This document shows, one piece after another, positions 1 through 6,332 of a stretch of 14,080 nt of DNA. How positions within the stretch are numbered: position 1 is the stretch's first letter; every line of letters starts with the position of its first letter. Source of the stretch: JADYYB01 sp964402985 (GTDB lineage Bacteria; Pseudomonadota; Alphaproteobacteria; Rhizobiales; Kaistiaceae); the NCBI GenBank assembly GCA_964402985.1, contig CAYOET010000105.1, positions 1-14,080 of the forward strand, in the 5' to 3' direction. A program made the translations under genes and the position numbers. The notes under the pieces were generated by a model. That model was not told where the DNA came from. It searched no databases and saw only the letters and a list, made by a program, of their open reading frames with translations.

Positions 1-341
1 ACCTTGTAGACCCGGCTCCAGCCGGCCTGGACGTACATGAAGCCGTCCTCGACGAGCGGCGTGCCCTCGTTGCGCGAGTGGGTGTAGCGACCGCCGGCCG
101 AGGCTTGGTCGAATTGGGTGACGAACGCGAGCTGAAGGTCGCCTACGTTGTCCTTGTTGATCTGGTCCAGCGGGCTGTAGCGGTGCGCATCGTAAGTGCG
201 GTGCACCATCAGCCAGTTGCCCGTCTCGGCGTCTGCGTTGAGCAGACGATCCGCCGTCGTCTCTGCCGCGCTGGCCGACGCTGCGAACACAACCGTGCTC
301 GCAATGAGGCTGGCACCGCTCAAGAGAGTCTTGAAGCGCAT
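1..341 (-). CDS. PQQ-dependent (quinoprotein) dehydrogenase, N-terminal part, cut by window edge
   Basis: This is the first 113 codons of an exported quinoprotein dehydrogenase; the rest lies beyond base 1. Translated from the ATG at 341, residues 1-25 form a Sec signal peptide (MRFKTLLSG, hydrophobic core, ASASAAE cleavage region). The mature start has the family's N-terminal signature: GNWLMVHRTYDAHRYSPLDQI, followed by N-x-DNVGDLQLAF and then EGTPLVEDGFMYVQAGWSRVYK. These match the first propeller blade of type I/II PQQ alcohol dehydrogenases (NW..HGR.YD..RYSPL..I...NV..L..A and .TPLV.DG.MY). Such enzymes oxidise alcohols or sugars in the periplasm and pass electrons to cytochrome c or quinone. 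The fragment does not reach the catalytic Asp/Glu or metal ligands, so substrate class (XoxF-, ExaA- or glucose-type) cannot be decided. A good ribosome site (AAGGAGAGG) precedes the ATG. It lies downstream of the luxR-type gene on the same strand, with its own predicted promoter between them. Confidence 0.85.
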   Translation of the reverse strand, partial: MRFKTLLSGASLIASTVVFAASASAAETTADRLLNADAETGNWLMVHRTYDAHRYSPLDQINKDNVGDLQLAFVTQFDQASAGGRYTHSRNEGTPLVEDGFMYVQAGWSRVYK

Positions 342-439
342 GAGTGTTCCTCTCCTTCGTGCTTTGGGGTTATTTGCGGTGCCGTTGAAAAGGCACTCGA
401 CACCGACTTTCATCGCGGCCCCTCCCGCGAATGCACAGT

Positions 440-468
440 GGTCTACACCCCGCACCGGATCGTGACAA
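440..468 (-). promoter_or_regulatory. Predicted sigma70-type promoter for the quinoprotein dehydrogenase
   Basis: On the minus strand, TTGTCA (463-468) and TAGACC (440-445) are separated by exactly 17 bases, and the presumed start of transcription near 433 lies about 92 bases upstream of the dehydrogenase ATG. The -35 box matches the consensus in five of six positions; the -10 box is weak (three of six). A weak -10 next to an upstream dyad is typical of an activator-dependent promoter. This is inferred from sequence only. Confidence 0.4.
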
Positions 469-469
469 T

Positions 470-487
470 CTCCCCCTTGTGGGGGAG
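470..487. promoter_or_regulatory. Dyad TCCCCC-N4-GGGGGA (copy 1), putative LuxR-type regulator operator
   Basis: CTCCCCC-TTGT-GGGGGAG is a 7-bp inverted repeat with a 4-base spacer. Its core TCCCCC-N4-GGGGGA (471-486) recurs at 1761-1776. On the minus strand it ends two bases before the predicted -35 box of the dehydrogenase promoter, so it is centred about 45 bases upstream of the predicted start. That is the usual place for a LuxR-type activator site. It is also 29 bases downstream of the luxR-type stop codon and could instead be a hairpin in that transcript, but no T-run follows it. Confidence 0.5.
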
Positions 488-515
488 CGCGAGGTATTCC
501 TTCCTCCGATGGCGA

Positions 516-1616
516 TCAGAAGGGAAAATGGATCGACTGGATCGCGGCGATGTAGGAAACCAGTTCCGCCTGGTTCGAGGTCCCCGTCTTGGCGAAAGCG
601 CGCTTGAGATGGGTGCGGATCGTCTCGCGCTTGACGTTGAGCTTGAGAGCGACCTCGTCGATCCCGCGACCGAGGAAGAGCTGCGCGGCGACCTTGGCCT
701 CCGCCTCGGTGAGCGGCCAGGTCTGTCGCAGGAGGCCGCTCAGCCGCGGCGCGCGCATTTCCGGGTCGCACACCACGAGGACGGCGCGCGGCGTGGCGGC
801 ATCGGGATAGCGGTGCTCGCGGTCGAGGGTGAAGAGGAGCGCGAACAGCGGGAGCTTGTCGGGCCCGCGCGTCACGCTCGTCCACGTCGAGGCGGGCAGC
901 GGGCCGCCGTTCTGGCCGTTGCGCGATCCGGTCTCCTTGCCACGGTTCCAGATCGTCGCCGGGCGTAGCGTCCCGCCTTCGAGATGGAGGCCGTCATTGG
1001 CGCGAAGGAGATCGTGAGCGCTCGGCGTGGCGAAGATCACCTTGCCGCTTGCGCCGATCAGGAACACCGCCTGCACGCCGGTCTTGGCCGCCGTGCCACC
1101 GAGATAGACCTGGTTGCGGGCCAGGGTCCGCGTGATCTCGTAGGACGACGCCAGATGCGGGGCGAGATCGGAGATCAGCTGGGCCGGCTCGTATCGCCCG
1201 GGGCCTGCGGCCGCATCGCGCTGCATCGCCTCGCAGGCCGCAAGGCTCTCGCGGGAGAGGGCATGCGCGACCTGCGGATGGCGCTCCGCGTCGGATATGA
1301 GGATTCGCGGCACCGGGTTCCGGTTGAAGGGGATCCAGTAGAACTTGTCCGCCGCGATGAGGGCGCCTTCTTCATGGATTCCGCGTGCCCCGGCCCGCGG
1401 GCTGGACCCCAGGCTCTCGGCGACAAAGCTGACGACCTCCTCGATCGGGAGCTTGGGCAAATGGCCGGATGTGGGGCAGAAATCGTCGCCGAGGCCGAAC
1501 AACCAGATCCGGTTGCAGCGGGTGAGCGTCGCCAGATCGTCGACGATGCGCCACCACACCGAACGGTGCAGCGAGGCCGCGTAGATCTTGGCGATGAGTT
1601 CGACCAGTGCAATCAT
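516..1616 (-). CDS. LuxR-type helix-turn-helix transcriptional regulator
   Basis: A 366-residue DNA-binding regulator. The C-terminal LuxR/GerE helix-turn-helix spans about residues 302-356: LTEAEAKVAAQLFLGRGIDE opens it, VALKLNVKRETIRTHLKRAF gives the scaffold and recognition helices, and AKTGTSNQAELV closes it. The N-terminal 300 residues show no receiver domain (no phospho-acceptor Asp pattern) and no motif that marks an acyl-homoserine-lactone domain, so the ligand or signal is unknown. Around residues 170-290 the sequence (VQAVFLIGASGKVIFATPSAHDLL) resembles a PAS-like fold of the kind found in many alphaproteobacterial LuxR solo proteins; this is a guess from pattern. It is transcribed towards the quinoprotein gene and away from the SMP-30-like genes. 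Identical-core dyads sit on both sides of it, which suggests it controls its neighbours. The region upstream of its ATG has only a weak ribosome site. Confidence 0.85.
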   Translation of the reverse strand: MIALVELIAKIYAASLHRSVWWRIVDDLATLTRCNRIWLFGLGDDFCPTSGHLPKLPIEEVVSFVAESLGSSPRAGARGIHEEGALIAADKFYWIPFNRNPVPRILISDAERHPQVAHALSRESLAACEAMQRDAAAGPGRYEPAQLISDLAPHLASSYEITRTLARNQVYLGGTAAKTGVQAVFLIGASGKVIFATPSAHDLLRANDGLHLEGGTLRPATIWNRGKETGSRNGQNGGPLPASTWTSVTRGPDKLPLFALLFTLDREHRYPDAATPRAVLVVCDPEMRAPRLSGLLRQTWPLTEAEAKVAAQLFLGRGIDEVALKLNVKRETIRTHLKRAFAKTGTSNQAELVSYIAAIQSIHFPF

Positions 1617-2093
1617 GAAGATCGCCCGCCCTTTTTGCCCCGTTTAACGGCCCGGGCTCGCCGCGGCAAGCGGCGCCTCACCCGCGCGGGTGGTTTCTTC
1701 GTACCCCTCGCGAGCGACCCGACCGGCGCGCGCTCTCAGCCCCAAGACTTCCGCCTTTCGTCCCCCGGCCGGGGGACGCCGAAATCCGGTCCTCTCGACA
1801 TCATCCAGCCCGCCGCTTCACCTCCCGGACGAGCGGCGGTGAGGCCCGCCGCAAGGGAGTAGCCGATCGAATGTGCGCGACCGGCTCCTGGCGGGGCGAG
1901 ACGCTATCCACTTGTCCCGCCCCTCACTCTCCGGCGGCCCCGGCCCATGGAGGTGGGCTGGATAGACCGACACGAGAAGGCTAAGCTTGCCGTGGCCGTA
2001 ATGCGCGGCCCGGGAGGGCGCGCACAACGGCGGCACAACCAACAGTTCGGCAACGATAACCAGCGAACGACAAAAGGACGAGGGAGGTTCATC
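1617..2093. other. Divergent intergenic region between luxR-type gene and first SMP-30-like gene
   Basis: This 477-base stretch shows no convincing gene. It holds a perfect 20-bp palindrome (listed separately), a looser inverted repeat CCGCCGCT (1810-1817) / AGCGGCGG (1832-1839), and a possible weak luxR promoter on the minus strand: TTGCCG at 1664-1669, a 16-base spacer and TTAAAC at 1642-1647. A reading frame open from 1947 runs into the SMP-30-like gene, but the signal peptide and ribosome site place that gene's start at 2094. No clear promoter was recognised for the rightward gene. Confidence 0.5.
1759..1778. promoter_or_regulatory. Perfect 20-bp palindrome containing TCCCCC-N4-GGGGGA (copy 2)
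   Basis: CGTCCCCCGGCCGGGGGACG is its own reverse complement over all 20 bases. Its core TCCCCC-GGCC-GGGGGA (1761-1776) has the same half-sites and the same 4-base spacing as the dyad at 471-486. It lies 143 bases upstream of the luxR-type start and 316 bases upstream of the first SMP-30-like start, so it could serve either divergent gene. No matching promoter next to it was recognised on either strand. The proposed binding protein is the LuxR-type product of 516-1616; this is inference. Confidence 0.5.
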
Positions 2094-3143
2094 ATGCGTT
2101 TCATCCTCACTGCCAGTGTAGCTCTGACTGCGATTGCCGCGGCCACCGTAGGGGCCCAGGCCCAGGCTCCGGCCACTCCGCCGCCGCCGACTCCGTATTT
2201 CGTCGGCAACCCGCTCGGGCTCCCGAGCAACCCGGCGCCCGACGGTGCCTTCAACCCGATCTCGCCGAACGTGAAGGTCTACGGCTCGCTCTATCAGACC
2301 GAGAGCTGCTCGTATGACCCGGACCGGGATCTCATCGTCGCCCCGAACCGCGGCGTTGGCCAGGCCGATCGCCCCAACGACGCCTACATCTCGTTCATCA
2401 ACCACGACGGCTCGGTCCACACCGCGCGCTGGGTGGGCGTGCAGAACCCGGGCGCTCAGCGCGATAACATGGATCCCCCGCTGGTCCTCAACCAGCCCTT
2501 CGGCAGCGACATCGTTGACGGCGTCCTCTATCTCGCCGACCGCGACGGCGGTCTCCGCGACCCGGCCGGCGGCCCGAACACCCCGAGCGTCTCGGTGATC
2601 CGCAAGTTCAACATGGCCGATGGCACGATCGCTGGCGAAATCCGCACTGAGGGTTCGGGCGGCTTCAACGACCTCGAGGTCGCCGACGACACCACCATCT
2701 ACGCCTCGAACAGCGGCGCCGCCAACAACCCCGACTCCTGGCAGATCTGGAAGGTCACTCCCGATGGCCAGTCCGCCGTCTGGATCCAGGGCCCGCCGCT
2801 CAACCGCCCGAACGGCGTCGCCATCGACAACGACGGCAACGTCGTCGTGGTGAACCAGGGCGACGACAAGGTGCTCACCTTCTCGGCCGCCGACGCCTCG
2901 CTGATGCTGACCGAGACCGCTAGCCAGGCCGGCCTCGACGGCATCGTCATCATGGAGGACGGCACCAAGTACGTGAGCAGCGTGGGCAATGGCGGCATCA
3001 TGCGCATCCCGCCCGGCGGCGCCTCCGAACTCATTGCGGAGAACGTCCCGAGCGCGGCGTCGATGTGCTACGACCCGACTTCCAACATGCTGGTCGTGCC
3101 GTTGAACGCTCATAGCGGCCTGGCGTTCGTTCCGCTCAACTAG
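2094..3143 (+). CDS. Exported SMP-30/gluconolactonase-like beta-propeller protein
   Basis: A 349-residue exported protein. The ATG at 2094 is chosen because it follows a purine-rich ribosome site (AGGACGAGGGAGG) and begins a clear Sec signal peptide (MRFILTASVALTAIAAATVG, then AQAQA, cleavage near residue 25), followed by a proline-rich linker (29-34). The mature part looks like a six-bladed propeller of the SMP-30/NHL kind: GGFNDLEVADDTTIYASNS (189-207), NRPNGVAIDNDGNVVVVNQG (237-256) and LDGIVIMEDGTKYVSS (281-296) are the spaced N-D, P-N-G and D-G motifs of that superfamily. A clear EGPVW-type metal-binding Glu was not seen near the N-terminus, so lactonase activity is less certain than for the next gene. 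It precedes a second SMP-30 gene on the same strand with a 139-base gap containing hairpins, so the two are probably linked functionally. The substrate is unknown. Confidence 0.75.
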   Translation: MRFILTASVALTAIAAATVGAQAQAPATPPPPTPYFVGNPLGLPSNPAPDGAFNPISPNVKVYGSLYQTESCSYDPDRDLIVAPNRGVGQADRPNDAYISFINHDGSVHTARWVGVQNPGAQRDNMDPPLVLNQPFGSDIVDGVLYLADRDGGLRDPAGGPNTPSVSVIRKFNMADGTIAGEIRTEGSGGFNDLEVADDTTIYASNSGAANNPDSWQIWKVTPDGQSAVWIQGPPLNRPNGVAIDNDGNVVVVNQGDDKVLTFSAADASLMLTETASQAGLDGIVIMEDGTKYVSSVGNGGIMRIPPGGASELIAENVPSAASMCYDPTSNMLVVPLNAHSGLAFVPLN

Positions 3144-3171
3144 AGCGACCAACTAACAAGAAGAATTCGCA

Positions 3172-3188
3172 CCTTCGCTCAACGAAGG
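3172..3188 (+). repeat. Small hairpin after first SMP-30-like gene
   Basis: CCTTCG (3172-3177) and CGAAGG (3183-3188) form a 6-bp stem with a 5-base loop, 28 bases past the stop codon. It has no following T-run. It may help with RNA processing or stability rather than termination. Confidence 0.3.
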
Positions 3189-3203
3189 ACGAATGCCCTC
3201 GCG

Positions 3204-3229
3204 TCGTGCCCCTCCTCGGAGGGGCACGA
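3204..3229 (+). terminator. Strong 12-bp hairpin between the two SMP-30-like genes
   Basis: TCGTGCCCCTCC (3204-3215) pairs perfectly with GGAGGGGCACGA (3218-3229) across a 2-base gap. It sits 61 bases after the upstream stop and 53 bases before the downstream start. It lacks a T-run, so it is either a partial terminator or attenuator, an mRNA-processing hairpin, or an operator for the second gene. Confidence 0.4.
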
Positions 3230-3282
3230 TCCGCGTCGCGGGGGAGGAGAGAGACTGGTAGCCAAGCAGGGAGGAAAACAGC

Positions 3283-4335
3283 ATGGCACCGAACAGACGT
3301 GACTTCTTGAAGGGTTCTGCAACGGCTGCGGGGGCAGTGGCGGTTGGCGCCGCTGGTCTTGCCGCCCCGGCACTTGCACAGTCTGATTATCGCTACGCCC
3401 CGGTCATCGATCCCATTCTTGGGTATCCGGATCCGCGGGTTACTATTCTCAACCCGCACAACCCCGGCCTTCGCCAGGGCCTTGCCAAGGTCGAGCAGCT
3501 GGCCAGCGGCTTCAACTTCATCGAGGGGCCGGTCTACTTCGGCAACCACCGCATGTTGGTATTTAGCGACCTCGGCAACAACAAGCTGATGAAGTGGGAC
3601 GAGGACACCGGTCGCGTCTCGATCTACTCGCACGACGCGCACTACACCAACGGCAACACCAAGGACCGCCAGGGCCGCCTCATCAGCTGCCAGCAGGGCC
3701 TCCGCCGCGTCGTCCGCTTCGAGCATGACGGCTCGGAGACCGTCATCGCCGACTCCTTCGAGGGCAAGCGGCTCAACTCGCCGAACGACGCCTGCGTGAA
3801 GTCTGACGGCTCGATCTGGTTCACCGATCCGCCGAACGGCATCACCAACGACTACGAAGGGCGCCGCCAGGATCAGGAACAGGCCAACACTAACGTCTTC
3901 CGGGTCGATCCCGAAAACTTCAACATCACCTCGGTCATCTCCGACATCCGCCCCAACGGCATCTCGTTCAACCACGACGAGACCATTCTCTACGTCACTC
4001 GCAGCCAGGCCAACCCGACCCGCGTCATGGCCTACGACGTAGTCGAGAACGGCACCGCCGTCGCCAACGGTCGTTCGTTCATCGAGAGCGAGACCGGCAG
4101 CGTGGACGGCTTCCGCGTCGACTGGCGCGGCAATCTGTGGTGCAGCTTCGGAGCCATGGCGGGTGAGCGGGGCGTCCGTGTCTTCGCACCGGATGCCACC
4201 CCCCTCCTGCAGATCGAGCTGCCCGAGCGGGCGGCGAACATCTGCTTCGGCGGCCCGGTCGGCAACCGCATCTTCATGACTGCGCAGCAGTCGCTCTACG
4301 CGCTCTACGTCGCCACCCGCGGCGCTACCTACTAG
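3283..4335 (+). CDS. Tat-exported SMP-30/gluconolactonase/LRE family hydrolase
   Basis: A 350-residue probable lactone hydrolase exported folded. The N-terminus has a twin-arginine signal (NRRDFLKG at 4-11, then an Ala/Gly-rich hydrophobic stretch to APALAQ, cleavage near 33). The propeller carries the family's active-site landmarks: IEGPVYF with E81 (metal ligand), LNSPNDA with N168 (substrate pocket), RPNGISFN with N225 (metal ligand) and SVDGFRVD with D275 (metal ligand and general base). Members hydrolyse sugar lactones or similar cyclic esters with a divalent cation. The ATG at 3283 follows a strong ribosome site (GGGAGG). Next to a quinoprotein dehydrogenase, a role in opening a lactone produced in the periplasm is attractive, but the substrate cannot be read from sequence. 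Length is slightly above the roughly 300 residues of the cytoplasmic enzymes because of the signal and an N-terminal extension (34-70). Confidence 0.87.
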   Translation: MAPNRRDFLKGSATAAGAVAVGAAGLAAPALAQSDYRYAPVIDPILGYPDPRVTILNPHNPGLRQGLAKVEQLASGFNFIEGPVYFGNHRMLVFSDLGNNKLMKWDEDTGRVSIYSHDAHYTNGNTKDRQGRLISCQQGLRRVVRFEHDGSETVIADSFEGKRLNSPNDACVKSDGSIWFTDPPNGITNDYEGRRQDQEQANTNVFRVDPENFNITSVISDIRPNGISFNHDETILYVTRSQANPTRVMAYDVVENGTAVANGRSFIESETGSVDGFRVDWRGNLWCSFGAMAGERGVRVFAPDATPLLQIELPERAANICFGGPVGNRIFMTAQQSLYALYVATRGATY

Positions 4336-4341
4336 TCGTCT

Positions 4342-4375
4342 CGGCCGGGGAGGGGCGAAACCCTCTCCCCGGCCG
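4342..4375 (+). terminator. GC-rich hairpin after second SMP-30-like gene
   Basis: CGGCCGGGGA (4342-4351) pairs with TCCCCGGCCG (4366-4375). The stem extends inward by four more pairs (one G-U), leaving a CGAAAC loop. It begins 7 bases after the stop codon and lies between convergent genes, as expected for a transcription terminator. No T-run follows, so it may depend on Rho or act as a 3' end stabiliser. Confidence 0.5.
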
Positions 4376-4531
4376 CAGATCGCTTCGCGGAGCCGAGCCG
4401 TTCCGCGCTGACCCGATCGCCTCGGCGAGCCGTCAGGCCCGACGATCGGCTCCCCCAAGATCCGTCCGAAGAACGAAGACCCCGCTGCCTTGCGGCTTGC
4501 TGGGCCTTGGCAGGGCTGGCGATGGTGGGTT

Positions 4532-4552
4532 GGGCCGCCCGGTCGGCGGCCC
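4532..4552 (-). terminator. Possible terminator hairpin of the DUF1344-like gene
   Basis: GGGCCGCC (4532-4539) and GGCGGCCC (4545-4552) form a perfect 8-bp stem with a 5-base loop. On the minus strand it begins 13 bases after the stop codon of the small exported protein. There is no T-run. The rest of the 229-base convergent gap (4336-4564) shows nothing else recognisable. Confidence 0.35.
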
Positions 4553-4564
4553 CGCGTTCGCCGC

Positions 4565-4870
4565 TTACGAGCTCTCGTTGCCGACCCAGAGGTCCTCACC
4601 GTCGACCGCGCGCGGGGTCGGTACCGTCACGTCGAGGTCGGTGACCACGGGCGTGCCGCCCGAGACCTCGTACGAAATGTGCCCGATGCGCATCGCCTCG
4701 ATCGCGGCGCTGTCGATGCTGGCCGGCACGACATAGACCTTGTCGTCGCCGAGGAAGGTGAGGCGCGTGCCGTCGAAGGAGTTGATCCAGCCATAGGCGG
4801 TGGCGGCGTTGGCGGCGGCGGGAGCCAGCGCGGCGATGGCGGCGGCGGCGATGATCGCAAGCTTGTTCAT
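4565..4870 (-). CDS. Small exported DUF1344-like protein
   Basis: A 101-residue protein. The ATG at 4870 is preceded by AGAGGAC and begins a Sec signal peptide (MNKLAIIAAAAIAALAPAAA, NAA cleavage near 23), so longer in-frame starts further upstream are not needed. The mature 78 residues have the arrangement seen in DUF1344 proteins of Hyphomicrobiales: A.GWINSFDG..LTFLGDDKVYVVPASID (a short beta-strand domain), a GHISYEV strand and PVVTDLDV, followed by an acidic tail. The match is from memory of the family pattern and is moderate. The function of DUF1344 is unknown; a periplasmic location is predicted. The gene is divergent from the DUF3500 set across a 250-base region, and its upstream side carries a 10-base-period direct repeat that may be a regulator site. 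Confidence 0.7.
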   Translation of the reverse strand: MNKLAIIAAAAIAALAPAAANAATAYGWINSFDGTRLTFLGDDKVYVVPASIDSAAIEAMRIGHISYEVSGGTPVVTDLDVTVPTPRAVDGEDLWVGNESS

Positions 4871-4985
4871 GGTGTCCTCTTGGGGGTGGGGGTGTCTGAC
4901 CCGGAGAGGTTTAGGCGTCCCCTGTCGCAGAGATTTCCCGAGACGAGGCTCTTGCGTATCAGCCATCGCCGGCCGGGCCGCCCCG

Positions 4986-5005
4986 CTACACCTCGTTACA
5001 CTTTT
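4986..5005. promoter_or_regulatory. Tandem direct repeat upstream of DUF1344-like gene
   Basis: The 10-base units at 4985-4994 (GCTACACCTC) and 4995-5004 (GTTACACTTT) share the core G-Y-TACAC-C/T; on the minus strand this reads GTGTAACGAGGTGTAGCG. Direct repeats spaced one helical turn apart are the usual site type for OmpR-family response regulators. The element lies 115-135 bases upstream of the DUF1344-like start and about 116 bases upstream of the first DUF3500 start, inside the shared divergent region. Assignment to a regulator is inference. Confidence 0.3.
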
Positions 5006-5120
5006 GCGCGTGAGCGCCGCCCGGCGTCGCGCTAGTCCTTGCCTGCAACGATTTCGCAGCCGCCGCCTGGACCCGCTCCAGTGATCGCGCGTTGTATGAT
5101 GGGACCCGCAGGAGAACGCC

Positions 5121-6317
5121 ATGACACCGAACCGACCGATGCTGCTCGTGGCGCTCGCCGCCGCCTGCGCGGGCGCCTCCGCGTTGCCAGGCATCCCTGG
5201 AGCGCTCGCCCAAGGCGCCCCGCCCGCGGCGGACAGCCAGACCACCGCGATCGTCGACGCCGCCGACGCGTTTCTGTCGATCTTGAGCGCGGAGCAGCGC
5301 GCGGCCGCGAGCTTCGCCTTCGACGACGCCGCGCAGCGCGCCAACTGGTCCAACTTCCCCAACGGCATCTTCCCGCGCGCCGGGGCCGAGTGGGGCGATC
5401 TCGACGAGGCTCAGCAGACCGCGCTCCTCGCTCTTCTCGAGACCGTTCTGAGCCCGTACGGCGTCCAGATGGTGCGGGAGCAGATGGCCGCCGACGACGT
5501 GCTGGCCGGACTCCCGACGACCCCCGCCCTCCCTGGCGAGCCGACGATCGCCGTTGATACGGAAGCCGCCGCTGCTGCCGCGGCGGCCGCCAACCCCGCC
5601 ACCGCTGCCGGTGCGCCCGCTGGCGGGCCGGGCGGTGGGCGCCCGCCCGGAGGCGGCGGGGCTCCCGGTGGTGGGACACTCTTCGGCAGCGATCTCTACT
5701 TCGTGGCGTTCCTCGGCGAGCCGTCGCCGACCGAGCCTTGGATGCTGCAGTTCGGCGGGCATCATCTGGCCATCAACGCGACAATCGTCGGCCCGAACGT
5801 GACCTTCGCCCCAAGCCTCACCGGCGGCCAGCCCACGATGTTCCTCGTCGATGGCCAGCCCGTTTACATCGTGGAGAAGGAGGCGGAGCAGGCGGCCGCC
5901 CTGATGGCCAGCTTCAGCCAGGCCCAGCGCGCCGCCGTGGTCCGCGGGTCGCAGAGCATCAATCTCGTCCTCGGCCCGGGGCAGGACGGCATGGTCCTCG
6001 AGCCGGAGGGCCTCCCTGCGAGCGGCATGGACGCGGCCCAGAAGGAGCAGCTCCTCGCGCTCATTTCTGCGCGGATCGGCATCCTCAACGACGACGACTT
6101 TGCCGCCGCGATGACCGACATCGAAGCCAATATCGATCAGACCTACTTTGCCTGGTTCGGCGCGCCGGACGACGCGGTCAATTCCTACTGGCGCGTCACC
6201 GGGCCGACGCTGCTCCTGGAGTTCTCGCCACAAGGCTCCGACGGCGGCAATCACCTCCACAACATGTACCGCAACCCGACCAACGACTACGGCGCCGCCT
6301 GGGTCGCGGCGCGATAG
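5121..6317 (+). CDS. Exported DUF3500 family protein (paralog 1)
   Basis: A 398-residue exported protein of unknown function. The ATG at 5121 follows AGGAG at good spacing. Residues 1-31 are a Sec signal peptide (MTPNRPMLLVALAAACAGAS, cleavage near ALAQG). The DUF3500 landmarks are PWMLQFGGHHLAIN (206-219, with H214 and H215), a middle region QSINLVLGPGQDGMVLEPEG (278-297), TYFAWFG (341-347) and GGNHLHNMYRNPTNDYG (375-391, with H378 and H380). The conserved His pairs suggest a metal or cofactor site, but no activity is established for the family. Residues 148-186 form a low-complexity insert, first poly-Ala and then Gly/Pro-rich, that is absent from the next paralog. Four bases downstream, an in-frame ATG is already available for the second DUF3500 gene, so both are surely on one transcript. 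Confidence 0.87.
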   Translation: MTPNRPMLLVALAAACAGASALPGIPGALAQGAPPAADSQTTAIVDAADAFLSILSAEQRAAASFAFDDAAQRANWSNFPNGIFPRAGAEWGDLDEAQQTALLALLETVLSPYGVQMVREQMAADDVLAGLPTTPALPGEPTIAVDTEAAAAAAAAANPATAAGAPAGGPGGGRPPGGGGAPGGGTLFGSDLYFVAFLGEPSPTEPWMLQFGGHHLAINATIVGPNVTFAPSLTGGQPTMFLVDGQPVYIVEKEAEQAAALMASFSQAQRAAVVRGSQSINLVLGPGQDGMVLEPEGLPASGMDAAQKEQLLALISARIGILNDDDFAAAMTDIEANIDQTYFAWFGAPDDAVNSYWRVTGPTLLLEFSPQGSDGGNHLHNMYRNPTNDYGAAWVAAR

Positions 6318-6332
6318 AAAATGGAGACGATG

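Noticed and set aside
470..487. Dyad 1 as an ordinary terminator of the luxR-type gene
   Set aside because: Not excluded, but there is no T-run after the stem on the minus strand, and the exact repeat of its half-sites at 1761-1776 upstream of luxR is better explained by protein binding.
1947..2093. Longer start of the first SMP-30-like protein at 1947
   Set aside because: It would add 49 residues before a clear signal peptide, and the strong ribosome site is directly before the ATG at 2094.
1818..4599. Long open frames on the minus strand opposite the two SMP-30-like genes (1818-3152 and 3136-4599)
   Set aside because: Their products are Arg/Asp/Val/Gly-rich without domains or signal peptides, and the plus strand carries clear families. 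They are antisense frames expected in high-GC DNA.
5072..5100. Promoter with TATGAT (5095-5100) just upstream of the first DUF3500 gene
   Set aside because: The -10-like box is good, but no -35 box lies 16-18 bases upstream and the leader would be only about 14 bases.
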